From Schoenoplectus triqueter (taxonomy: Eukaryota > Streptophyta > Magnoliopsida > Poales > Cyperaceae), in NCBI GenBank assembly GCA_964058805.1, contig CAXKVV010000606.1:1-29479 (forward strand): DNA of 29,479 bases, in the 5' to 3' direction. Position numbers and translations under genes: made by a program. Of this stretch, positions 9,897 to 20,100 are shown piece by piece. The notes beneath the pieces are model-generated. The model saw nothing but the letters and a program-made list of their open reading frames with translations. It was not told where the DNA came from and made no database searches. How positions within the stretch are numbered: position 1 is the stretch's first letter; every line of letters begins with the position of its first letter.

Positions 9897-10223
9897 ACCA
9901 AAATTGGCAACAGCAGCAGTAACAGAGCCATAAAACATCCATTAGCAGCATAATTGAGAGTATCCATTCACTATTAAAGGCCAATTGTAGAGAGATAGAG
10001 AGGTTACACAGAAGCTAACCGATTTGGATTACTATTCAAGTTTAGAGGTAATTGATCATATGTCCATTAATTCAATTGGCGCCTTTCTTTGTATTTCATA
10101 TCTTGTAGCTAAATCTAGAAGGTTTTACACAGTCAATTGGATGATTAATCCATTTAGTTCTTGATTCTTGTTATTTTGCTACATTCTTTCAATTTTCTTT
10201 TTTTTAATCTCAATCAATAATGA

Positions 10224-10294
10224 GTGACTGAATCCAGTGAGCCACTGGCCCAATCACAAAGTGATTGGTGAGCCTTTAGGCCTGGATTAGTCAC
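10224..10294 (+). repeat. Structured leader repeat, unit 1
   Basis: The outer stem GTGACT (10224-10229), a bulged G, AATCCAG (10231-10237) pairs with CTGGATT (10282-10288) and AGTCAC (10289-10294), 13 bp in all. Inside are GAGCCACTGGCC, an inner hairpin CCAATCAC-AAA-GTGATTGG (10250-10268), and TGAGCCTTTAGGCC. Unit 2 at 10540-10612 keeps the single-stranded strings and replaces both stems. Confidence 0.7.
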
Positions 10295-10539
10295 GGGTAT
10301 AAAGATTTTTCATAATTCAAATAATATTACATCTGTCCCTTTATGATTTCTTCTTTTTAATCGGTTTCTTTGCTTATATTTGTCTAATTGATGAAAGATT
10401 ATAACTTGCTATCCTTTCTAGCATCTTAACTGCATGATTATAATTGAATAGATGAGTCAATTCTTGCAATTTCAAAGAAGCACACTGATTCCATTACAAA
10501 TCGCGATACTGATAAAGTTCCAGAGGAAAATTGATTCTA

Positions 10540-10612
10540 ATTGATCATCATCTCAGCGAGCCACTGGCCCCAGCAATGTCTGGGTGAGCCTTTAGGCCTG
10601 AGAATGGTCAAT
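10540..10612 (+). repeat. Structured leader repeat, unit 2
   Basis: The outer stem TCTCAG (10551-10556) pairs with CTGAGA (10598-10603), extended across a small internal loop by ATTGATC (10540-10546) with GGTCAAT (10606-10612, one G-T). The inner hairpin is CCCAG-CAATGT-CTGGG (10569-10584). GAGCCACTGGCCC and GGTGAGCCTTTAGGCCT are shared with unit 1. A GGTACC inverted pair follows at 10652-10669. Confidence 0.7.
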
Positions 10613-10919
10613 AGAATACAAGAACATTTCAAAATAAGAAGTAATTGTAGCCGGTACCAATCGGTACCGCATACCGCCATGTATAATTGCTTCAACTCGA
10701 TTAATAGCATACAAGAAGCTTTATACTCATCTCAGATCATATATACATATCAAGGCGATGCTCAATAGTTGTATAATTGCTAAGAATCTCAATTGAATTC
10801 GGTGAATTTGATGAAGAAAGGATCTTGGTACCGATTTTGATTAATGCACTAACTGACACTACTATAAGAGTATCAACCACCGTATGGATTCCTGATCGGA
10901 CAATATAGAAAGACTCCAC

Positions 10920-11340
10920 TTACCGAGGCGACGCTAGGGCATGGGTCTGATCGGAGAAGGAGAGCTCCGGTGGCCGGGAACGCCACCTAGCACGGATCTT
11001 GACACATCGGGGAGTCAGGGACTGAGAAGAGATCGTCTGCACGATTTTTGAAGTGTCCGTCAATCTTGAAGAATATCTGATGAACGGGATTTGGCAAGAG
11101 TTCGAAAATTTAAAACGAGAAAAGATCTGGGCCTTATACATATTAAACACGCATCTTAATTAAATCAAGCGGCCCAGATATGTTTAAACATTTAAATAAT
11201 AACTCTGTGCTAATCTGGGCCGTAGATCCATTAAACACTTATCTCAAACTAATCTGGCGGCCCAAGTGAAGAAGAGAATTAGAAAGATGCGCACCAATCT
11301 TGGAGTAGATCTGGCGGCCCAGATTAAGCCCATTAATTAA
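10920..11340. other. LTR leader segment with GGCCCAGAT inverted motifs
   Basis: ATCTGGGCC and GGCCCAGAT recur (11126, 11170, 11214, 11260 and 11312 areas), including the short hairpin ATCTGG-CGGC-CCAGAT near 11312-11327. On the minus strand a good splice donor, CTCG|GTAAGTGG, lies at about 10922; I could not connect it in frame to the PMD exons. No gene is supported here. Confidence 0.4.
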
Positions 11341-11379
11341 ATAATAACAGAATAGTGATAATATTGAGTAAATAAATGA

Positions 11380-12343
11380 TTTGAAAATGCTACTGAACTC
11401 CAAATTGACTCAAATTTGTTTCTAAAATTTTCTTATTTTTCATACTATTTTTCTATACAATAATATTCTAGTTTTAGAGATATAATCATGATAAAACAAT
11501 TTAAAAGCAAAATACATTACATATATTGATATAGTTGACCTAGATTTGACTTGTCATTTTAAATACTGTAAAAATTCCAAAAATACAAATAAAAATCATA
11601 AATGATAACTAGATATATTTTAGTAATTTTTCAAGCGATTTTCCATGAAATAATAATAGTAATAGTAATATGCTATAATAAACAATGAGATTAGCTATAT
11701 TCCTTGATAAATAAAAAATATATGAATAATAATAGATATTATGTTGATATTTTCTGTAAAAGAATAAAAAAATAAATAACACAAAAATACAAAAATACAA
11801 TATCATGGTAATAAATAGTAAAATACATCTTCTTTTATAATAAGGAATGATAATATAGTTTTATAATATGAATTGTATTTCTTTTGTTATTTCTATACAA
11901 ATATATAATAAAAATACTTTTGATGAATAAAATGTGATAAAAATAATAGTTGTAATAAAAACATAATGAATTTCATCTCTTATGACTAATAATAAGAATC
12001 TTATACTTTTCTATAGATAATAAGTAGAGATAATAAAAATAGATATAATGAATAATATAATAAATAGAATAGAATATTAATAATGATTTCTTTTAGCTAT
12101 TATAAGCATTTTGAAAATATAAATAAAAATCATTGCCATTTTATTTTCTATTATTTTAGTAAGTGATTTTCTATAGAATAAATAGAGTTTAGAAATAATA
12201 AAAATGAAATTCTACTATTTTAGCTATTATAAAATCCCAAAAATATAAATAAAGTTCTAAGTTAATAGCTACCCATTTTCTATTATTTTTGTAAATAGTT
12301 TTCTACATAAATAAATAGCATTCAAAAATAATAATAATAATAA

Positions 12344-12399
<56 letters not shown>

Positions 12400-12470
12400 G
12401 CATCTTTATAATAGAGATAATAATAGAAGGTATTATATGGGCTTTGTATATTTTTGAGATAAATAAAAAT
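11380..12470 (+). repeat. AT-rich degenerate repeats and an (AAT)n microsatellite
   Basis: Very AT-rich, with diverged repeats built around TTTTCTAT(A)GAATAAATAGA...AAATAATAA and a pure AAT run at about 12327-12394. All reading frames here are low-complexity. It lies inside the predicted leader intron; the A-rich sense strand is unlike the U-rich bias that usually helps plant splicing. No gene seen. Confidence 0.7.
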
Positions 12471-12526
12471 GCTCACACAAGGAGTGTAGAGTCACATGAG
12501 AATATTTGCACAACATTTAAAAAGAT

Positions 12527-12949
12527 ATGTCGAGACAAGAATATCTTGACATTTGATGAATAATAATAAGATACGTTGAGACAAGAACATCTTGACGTGG
12601 GATGATTAAGGCTTCGATAGCAATATGAAGAAGATGCGTTGAGACAAGAACATCTTGACGTGAGAAGATTAAGGCTTCGATAGCGACCTGAGAAGATACA
12701 TCGAGACAGGAACATCTTGATGTTTGATGAAGAATAACCAGAGCTACGATACTAACATGAAGATATACGTCGACTCTGAAGAAGAAGAACATTACGATGT
12801 CCTAGAGAGGTGACATCTTAATGACTCGCTGCCATGAGCAAGTAACTCATGATTGAATACGCTCACATAAGGGGTGTAGGGCTACACAGTAATTTTGCAC
12901 AAGTAATGCAACATGTAGAATGATTAGTCGAGACAAGAACATCTTGACT
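12527..12949 (+). repeat. Stem-loop array with a 16-nt GAGACAAGAACATCTT loop
   Basis: Five units keep the loop GAGACARGAAYATCTT at exactly 16 nt, with stems that differ: ATGTC/GACAT (12527-12552), ACGTT/GACGT (12573-12598), GCGTT/GACGT (12636-12661), ACATC/GATGT (12698-12723) and AGTC/GACT (12926-12949). Two G-T pairs at most occur per stem. The interval also holds a 10-nt-loop hairpin, GATGTC/GACATC (12796-12817), and a 7-nt-loop hairpin, CATGAG/CTCATG (12833-12851). Confidence 0.8.
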
Positions 12950-13022
12950 TTCGTTGAAGATTGACCAAAGCTACGACATCAGCATGGAGAGATATGTCGA
13001 CTTTGAAGATGAAGAACATTAC

Positions 13023-13080
13023 GATGTCCTAGCGAAGTGACATCTTAATGACTCGGTGTCGTGAACAAGTAATTCATGAC
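13023..13080 (+). repeat. Second copies of the 10-nt-loop and 7-nt-loop hairpins
   Basis: GATGTC (13023-13028) pairs with GACATC (13039-13044) around a 10-nt loop like that at 12802-12811. GTCGTGAA (13058-13065) pairs with TTCATGAC (13073-13080, one G-T) around CAAGTAA, the same 7-nt loop as at 12839-12845 with a different stem. Confidence 0.75.
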
Positions 13081-13153
13081 CACTTGAGCTGGCAAGACTG
13101 GACTCGTTCGTCGACGAGTTTGTCTCCCGACTCATTTCCCGAGACTGTGAGAT

Positions 13154-13688
13154 TGAATCGGTCTGTTGGTAGATTCATCCACAAAATAGTGAATGTGAAC
13201 CGTTCTGTAGGTAGGTTCCTTCACTAACACATGCCTCAATGTTGAACTGGCCCAGCGCTTCATGTTTGACATTGTGTGCAATTGTGTTTCCTAGGTTTAT
13301 GAATCGGCTTAGTGCTACGAATTCATGATCTAGAAGATCAGTGAGAAGAAATACGTGGGCCATATCCACCCTTCTCCTGATTCACCAACCTCAAGATCAA
13401 CCGGCTCAGTGCTTCGAGTTGTATTTTGTGTGATTGGTTGTTGACTAGTTAAGATTGAACCGGTCTGTTTGTAGGTTTATCTTCTAGATCAACGGAGGTC
13501 GAGTCGGTCTGTATGTAGACTCACCTCAAGCCCCCTATGAAGAGATTAACCTGGTCTGTTGGTAAGGTTACATCTCGAGGTGGCATGGACTGAACCGGTC
13601 TGTTTGTAGGTTCGTCCCCCATAAGACAAAACCGATCTGTTTGTAGGTTTTGTCTTCCCTAGATTGAACCGGTCTGTTGGTAGGTTCA
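13154..13688 (+). repeat. Stem-loop array: eight 12-nt-loop units and three 16-nt-loop units
   Basis: Eight units have a loop close to GGTCTGTTKGTA, always 12 nt: TGAATC/GATTCA (13154-13177), GAACC/GGTTC (13197-13218), TGAACC/GGTTTA (13456-13479), GAGTC/GACTC (13501-13522), TAACCT/AGGTTA (13547-13570), GAACC/GGTTC (13592-13613), an 11-bp AAGACAAAACC/GGTTTTGTCTT (13623-13656) and TGAACC/GGTTCA (13665-13688). Between them are three units with a 16-nt loop near CGGCTCAGTGCTTCGA: TTGAAC/GTTTGA (13242-13269, two G-T), ATGAAT/ATTCAT (13299-13326) and CAAC/GTTG (13398-13421). Confidence 0.88.
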
Positions 13689-13739
13689 TCTTCCGTAGAT
13701 CCATTTTTATAAACTTAGACGACCACTTGCCCATCTCTT

Positions 13740-14008
13740 AACTATACTATTTGCTTCTCCCTTTCAAAGATCCAGAGGTGCCTCGAGGTTCGTAGCCCAG
13801 GGTAATTAACGGTGGGGGCTTGCGCCCACCGGAATCTACAAGAACTCACAATCACTAAAAACCCCCTGAATGTGCATCCCAATATCTCTAAACGGCAGAA
13901 TCGGCCGACACCCATTCAGATGCACGCTCGGGAGGGATCTCCGTGTCCTTCTTCCGCAGAACCCATCGCCCGGCGGCGGTGCGGCGGCGCGCGAAAAAGG
14001 GTCGCACA
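13740..14008 (+). other. GC-rich LTR 3' terminus
   Basis: A sharp change to GC-rich sequence with its own hairpins: GGTGGG/CCCACC (13811-13830) and GTGCATC/GATGCAC (13872-13925). The gag frame happens to stay open leftward from 14152 to an ATG at 13870, but these 94 codons cross the LTR end and the primer binding site and are unlikely to be translated. Confidence 0.6.
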
Positions 14009-14013
14009 GGATC

Positions 14014-14031
14014 TGGCACGCCCGGTGGGAC
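14014..14031 (+). other. Primer binding site
   Basis: TGGCACGCCCGGTGGGAC begins with TGG, the complement of a tRNA CCA end, five bases after the LTR's final CA. The string resembles the TGGCGCGCC-type sites of other Tat-lineage elements, which suggests a tRNA-Arg-like primer, but I did not match it to a tRNA. Confidence 0.75.
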
Positions 14032-14151
14032 CTAGATTCTCCTCTTATCTCTGAAAGAGAGAGGCAAATAGAATGCTTAAGAGATACAAGTGGTCTTCTA
14101 TGTGCTAAAATGACTAATAATTTTCAAGTATTTTTTTTGTTTTGCAGGAAA

Positions 14152-17100
14152 ATGGCATACTTTGGAAACTTCAACCTTGCTCCCTACACCGTCACTCCTG
14201 CACAGAGCCCAGAGGGCAAGCTTTTCATGTTCTTTGGGACCATCCCGCAAGAACTTACCGTCTATGGCCCAGCTCCAGTGGCCGCTCTCACTCCCGCGAC
14301 CGTCCAGATCTCCATCCTGGACGAAGAGGAGGAGTCGATCACCCTAACTCCCAAGGGGATCTCAAATAATGTCATGGCCTCTCCTACTGCCTCCCCGAAG
14401 AGGAGAAGGCGCCCATCTAAGAAGACGGCCCCAAAGGCAGCAGCCCAGACTGCTCGCAACTCTCAAGCATCCAGGAAGAGGGCCCTGGATGCATACCAAA
14501 ACCAGCTGGTGGCTAGGCCAGCTATCCCAGTCTCCAACAAATTCACGGCCCTCCGCATAGTGGCCAAGAACTCGGTCACAGGCCAGCTCCGCCAGGCATG
14601 GGAGGTACCTAAGCCCACACCTCGCCCATCTCAAAGGCCTCAGCGCCGCCAGGATAAGTCTCAAACCCCTGCAGAAGCCATCTACAAGGCTCACAGGGCC
14701 CTCAAGCAGAGGAAGAGCGTTAAGAACGCTAGGTCGAGACGATACGTCTCCCGCCCTAACCAATCTCAAGGCATGGCTCAGCCGCAAGCCATTGCCTCCA
14801 CTCCACACCCAAGGAGGTTTACACCAAAGGCAACACCTAGCACCCAGCAGGTGTGGGTCCCGAAGGGTTCCCAGCCAATAAAGCCCCAATCTCAAGCCCA
14901 GCCCAGCAAGGCCGGCAGGTCCAACGCTCCGCCCGAGAGCGTGTTCAGCCGCTTAGGCCAGAAGAGTGTATTCAGCCGATTAGGCTCGAGAATACCACTC
15001 AATAGTTTAAAAATAACTGCCCCTGACCAAGCAAAGAAGAAGAGAAGAACCGCTCGCTATGAAGAGCACTTCTCAGTTAACACCATCAGTATAAGCTACG
15101 ATACCGATCCAGATACTGATGGTGAGGTGAATATGGTCCAGGACGACCAGTCCCCGCCTAATCAAGCTCACGTCACCAATACCAATAAGAATAATGGTAG
15201 AAAAGGGAGACCACCCAAGAGAGTCAACCCCGAAGGTAATAGCAGGGAAGGGGAAGACCACAACGAAAACCCTGACCTTTTCAACAATGAAGATGACGTT
15301 GAAACACGTCCCGAGATGCCTATCGATGAAATAGAAATATTGAAAGGCCACATCGAGGCACGGGACGAAGAGCTGATTAGGCAACGGGAGCTAATCGCTA
15401 CCATGCTGAAGCAGAATGAAGAACTGATTAAGGCGGTCAAGTCATTACAGGAATCACAAGACGCCAATTTCAAAGCTGGTAGCTCCCGTCAAGAAGGGGT
15501 CCACAGTACCAAAAGCAATCATAAGGGGAAACAACCTGTCGATTCTAAACCCCATCCACATAGAACCATAGATGTGGAGGCTGAACCAACGGGAATATCC
15601 CGGAAAGAGATTCAAGCCATGATTGCCCAGCAAATGCAAATAGCTGGAGGTGGATACGCTATCCCTCCTGTCAAGAACTGTGGACATCCATACCCTGCCA
15701 TATATGATTTAGAAGAATATCCTAAAGGGTATGTAATCCCCCGCTTCAGGACCTTCTCAGGGGAAGGCAATAAAGACCTGAACCCCGAACAACACCTGGC
15801 CCACTTTGTGGCCTCATGTGGCAACACGGGTGGCAATGATGCACTGTTGTTAAGACAATTCCCTCAGAGCTTGGTGGGAACCGCTTTCCAATGGTATTAT
15901 TCATTAGAAAACAACAGCATCAGGACCTGGGACGAGATGGCAGACTCGTTCAGGGCACGATTTGTCATGGTGTCTGACAAAATAAACATAGCCGATCTGG
16001 CAAGCACTAAACCCAAGAAAGGGGAGTCAATGACAGATTTTATCAATAGATGGCGGAACCTCAGCATCAAATGCGACCGCACATTAACTGAAGATGAGGC
16101 CGTCAATCTAATCATGAAGAACATTGACGGGTGGATGGGCATGCTTCTTGGTGTGACAAAGGTCAACACGTTTAAAGACTTGCTCAGATCGGTATCCAAT
16201 ATGGAAAGGATGTCACCACACACCGTGCCGAACTTCATGAATAATAGGCCGCAACGAGGAGCCCGAGCTGAAACCAAAGTGGCATTCACCTCGTTAAAGG
16301 ATAAGATGGTTGCCAATGCAGACACCCAAGGCGGCAGTAGTAGCATAAATAGCAACAATTATAATAAGGGACCCAGGCCCAACCCAGGAGGGAGTTCACG
16401 GAGTTTTGAATCCCTTAAACAAAAGAAATCTAGACCATACTCCTTCAGAAAAGATAAAGTTGCCCAAATCTTCAGAGGGGCACTGAAGAATGGCCTAACC
16501 CTGCCGGCCAGTAAACGCCCGGAAGATGCCGATAAATCGGACGAACCCAACTTCTGCCCATACCACAGAATAATAGGGCACTCAATCGAAGATTGCTGGG
16601 TCTTCAAAGATTGGGTCGAGAAGGCGTATAAAAACGGTGAAATTACTTTACCAAAAGGGTTCTTGCAAAGCCCATCAGCCCATGAGCAGGCCAACACGAT
16701 CTCTCACGAGGAAGAGAAAGTCCCGGGCCAGTTAAGCGAAGACCAAGAAGAGCAATGGACTACGCACTTATCGAAGAAATCAATTAAAATGCTTAAAGCC
16801 CTTAAGAAAGAACCTGGCATGAAATGGAAGGACGATATCACGCCAGTGGTCCCACCAAAACTCAGGGTATATTATAAGGTGAACCAGAGCCAAAACCAGG
16901 TTCTTAAGAAGAAAAAGAAGCATAGAAACAACAAGTCCAGAAAGAATAAAATTGAAGAATATGAGCAGGGCAGTCCCGAGGTGATCACCCTTCAACATTT
17001 CATCTCCAAAGAAGATTGGGAGAAGCTAACCCTAGGTCAAAAGAAGGAAAATGTGAATGAAGAAATAAATAAAGAAGAAAGCGAAGAGATCTGGGGTGCT

Positions 17101-20100
17101 TCGTGCAATATGGTATATTCTTCTCACGACGAAGATATGCCAACATTAGAGGAGATGTTCTTCCCAAATGACGAAGGGGAAGCAAGCACCTCTGGGACCA
17201 AAAATGAAGAATGCAAAGCCGTGCTCCGGTCCGGGACTTATATACCCGAGAGACAGGCTCCCAAGGATTCCGATAAAGGAAAGGACAAGGTCCAGAATAA
17301 AGGTAAAGAGGTCGAGAATCCAAGCAAGAACCCAGAAAGGACCCGGTCGACGGGCGAAGAATATAATGTGTTGGCACATCTGCGTAAGATTCCAGCGCTA
17401 TTAAGCATATTTGATGCGTTGATGATGTCACAAGACCTAAGGGAGGTACTAATCCAGGCCTTGCAAGATCCCGAGAAGTACAAGTCATACTTTGTCGAGC
17501 AAAATATGCAAGAAGCCCTATTCACCGCCAAACGGGCCGCCTGTATAAATTTCACAGACGATGACCTCCTAATAGGCACCGTCGACCATAACCGCCCGCT
17601 ATACATCACCGGAAACTGCGGAGGGCAAAAGATTGGCCGCATCTTGGTCGACGCAGGGTCTTCGATCAATATTATGCCGCTCAAAACCCTAAAGACCATC
17701 ACCTTAGATGTGAAGAACCTATCTGATGAAAAGGTGATTATTCATGGCTTTAATCAAAACTCCCAAAAGGCCCTGGGAGCTATAACCCTAAACCTGCAAT
17801 GCGGAAGCTTAAAGGCGCCTACTAAATTCTATGTTATTGACGCTGAAACCTCTTATCGGGCGTTGCTGGGTCGCCCGTGGCTTCACAGCAATCAGGTCAT
17901 ACCCTCTACTCTGCACCAGTGCCTGAAATATATTGAGAATGGTAAGCAAAAGAGAATTGACGGAGATGTCAAGCCATTCGGGGTGCATGAGATTAAGTTC
18001 AATGACGCCCAGTATTTTCTGCCTAAATCCGCTGTGGCGCCGAGCCGGCCAATAACAAAAGCGGGTCAGAAACCCTTTAACAAAGGCCCTAAATTTGATA
18101 CTTCATCTGGAGAAGAAGAAGAGGTCAAATTTAACATTAAACCCCGAGGCGCTCGAGCCCAAAGACCCGGAAGAAAGTCGGGTGAAGAAGCAACCTTCCG
18201 CTTCAAACAGGTGGCTGCGTATAAGGCCCAAATAAAACCAAGCGAAATCAATGCAAGTGATTCTGAAGAGGAGGTCATTTTCAATTTTAAGTCTGCCAAC
18301 ACCCCTCAAATTCAGATCATAGAGGCAACTTCGGGAGGAGACTCCGAAAATTCCAGCAACCCGGGCGATACCACCTCGGGAGAAGAATCTGGCCATGATC
18401 GTCAACCCTGGGAAGAAGAATCTGACGAAGAGATCATTTATCACATCCTCAAGAAGCCATATAAAGGGCCCGAAACAGATAATGAAAGTGAGGAGTCATA
18501 TATGATCAACACGGGACCCGGTAGCGGAAGGGATAACCCGGTTAGGCCGAGGCCTATAAATGAAGAACGCTCATGGCGGGAAAATTTCGAAGGTCGCGTC
18601 TGGAATGCGATCGATGAAATAAGGCACCAAGTTGAAAATAATAGAAGAGAGGTGTCTGAACAATGGGAAGTGATGCAGGATATCAAAGTGCAACACAATG
18701 AAATCATGATAATGATCGAAAACCTGCAAACCGCGATCTATAACTCCGAGCTACTCAAGGAAGTGACGAGCGAACCCCGTTCCGGGACCCCCGAAAAACA
18801 AGCACCCGATGGCGGCAAACGGGTAATTGTCATAGTAGATGAATCAAAGGGGGAAGAAACGAGAGCTAAGCAACCGACCGTCATGCAAACTCTCAAGGTC
18901 AAGAAGAGTAAACCATATTCTTTTCTGAGAAATAAAACAGCTCGGATATTTGAACAGGCCCTAAAGAACGGATTAACACTTCCCGTCTGTAAAAGACCCG
19001 CAGACATAGAAAGAGCCGGCGAAGGCGAATTCTGCCCTTATCATCGCATACTGGGCCATACAATTGAAGAATGCTGGGTATTCAAAGACCTCATAGAAGA
19101 AGGGCATAGAAACGGGACAATCCAACTCCCGAAGAGCTTTCAACAAGACCCAGCTCCGCATAACCTGAATAACAAGGGCAAAGGGGTGGCTTATACGATC
19201 TCGCACACTCCCGTACCTAGTAAACCTAAGGTGGCGAGACGTAAGCCGATCAAGGAAATCTACCGCTCCAACTCAGTCATGAATATTGAGATAGAAGAAG
19301 AGATGGCAGCGCTGGAGATTACTGTGGTTCCCGAAAGGCATTTTAAAGACCTTATACCAAGGGAGGTGAACCACATCCAAACCCTAAAGACCTTTGTTGT
19401 GCCGGCAAAGGTGGAGCGCATCAAAGGGAGAACTATCATCCACAAGGCTATAATTTTCTATCAGAGCGATTCAACCCAGTCTCTGAAGAATCCTGATCAC
19501 AACACTTGGAAAAAGTGGGTGATAGGACAAGAATCGGAGAATGCAACGAGCGATGACGCTGCATCTCATCCCTTTGGAAAGGAGCTGTATAAACTGGCAA
19601 AAAGGGCGAAATGTCTGAGAGACATATCCAAGGCCGAGGCCAAGCACTTCGATGAACTCTGGAATGGCGGCCAGAATAAAGTCCTGGGCCTGGACGGTAA
19701 AATAAAATATACCCGGGGGTTAGGGTATGACTGCGATAATGCAGCATGTTTTGAAGGGTCTCTCAACGAGTACCGTATGAAAGAGAGCTGCTGCATGACT
19801 TCTGTTGAAATGCCAGGTAATGAAACAGAAGAGGACAATGCCCCGGTCCTGAAAAATGCTTTGAAGCAACTAGAAAAGGAGCCTAATACGGTCGATGAGT
19901 TAGCTGAAATTAACCTGGGAACAGAAGAAGACCCACGACCAACTTTCATAAGTGCGTCGTTGCCAGAAGAAGTGGCTGACAGGTTGAAGACATTCCTTAA
20001 AAGTTACATGGACTGCTTCGCTTGGAGTTATAAAGAAATGCCTGGATTAGATCCCAATGTGGCGGTCCATTACTTGAAAATTGATTCAACCTTCAAGCCG

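Larger units (their letters stand above)
7293..14008 (+). repeat. 5' LTR, about 6.7 kb
   Basis: The left end is fixed by the direct repeat with 28648-29479 (constant offset of 21355, no mismatch noticed over 832 bp), which begins TGTTTACCC. The right end is set at CA (14007-14008), five bases before the TGG of the primer binding site. The 5 bp left of it (7288-7292, GACAT) would be the target duplication; the partner is outside the window. The LTR is patchy in base composition: promoter-rich 7293-10050, structured leader 10050-11350, very AT-rich 11380-12470, stem-loop arrays 12480-13690 and a GC-rich end 13740-14008. Confidence 0.8.
10048..14147 (+). other. Predicted leader intron of the sense transcript (about 4.1 kb)
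   Basis: Donor TTTAGAG|GTAATT (exon end 10047), about 125 nt after the likely start site, and acceptor TTTTTTTTGTTTTGCAG|GAAA (exon start 14148), four bases before the gag ATG. The donor is kept in copy A (5180/5181). The unspliced leader holds many upstream ATGs and strong hairpins and would be hard to translate; splicing brings the cap close to gag. Splicing would also remove the primer binding site and the stem-loop arrays, so only unspliced RNA could be the replication genome. Predicted from splice-site form and position only. Confidence 0.5.

Noticed and set aside
10920..11150. 76-residue minus-strand frame ending at a GTAAGT donor, as another first exon of the PMD gene
   Set aside because: It ends in phase 2, and joining it to the acceptor at 28532 gives an early stop. 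No matching exon is seen in copy A.
12480..13700. CRISPR-like array of repeats and spacers
   Set aside because: This is plant DNA. Repeat spacing is irregular and the repeated parts are hairpin loops with varying stems.
6054..14008. One LTR of about 8 kb with 1.24-kb terminal inverted repeats
   Set aside because: The direct repeat at 28648 begins at TGTTTACCC and lacks the 6054-7292 part. In copy A the junction with the inverted piece is at a different place, so separate insertions fit better.
13870..14151. Extension of the gag-pol frame upstream to an ATG at 13870
   Set aside because: These codons cross the LTR end and the primer binding site, and part recurs inverted at 6001-6249. The acceptor at 14147/14148 favours the ATG at 14152.
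14362..14895. 177-residue minus-strand frame inside gag, and other long minus-strand frames within 14152-23238
   Set aside because: They lie opposite a strongly conserved coding frame, resemble no family and lack splice or promoter support.
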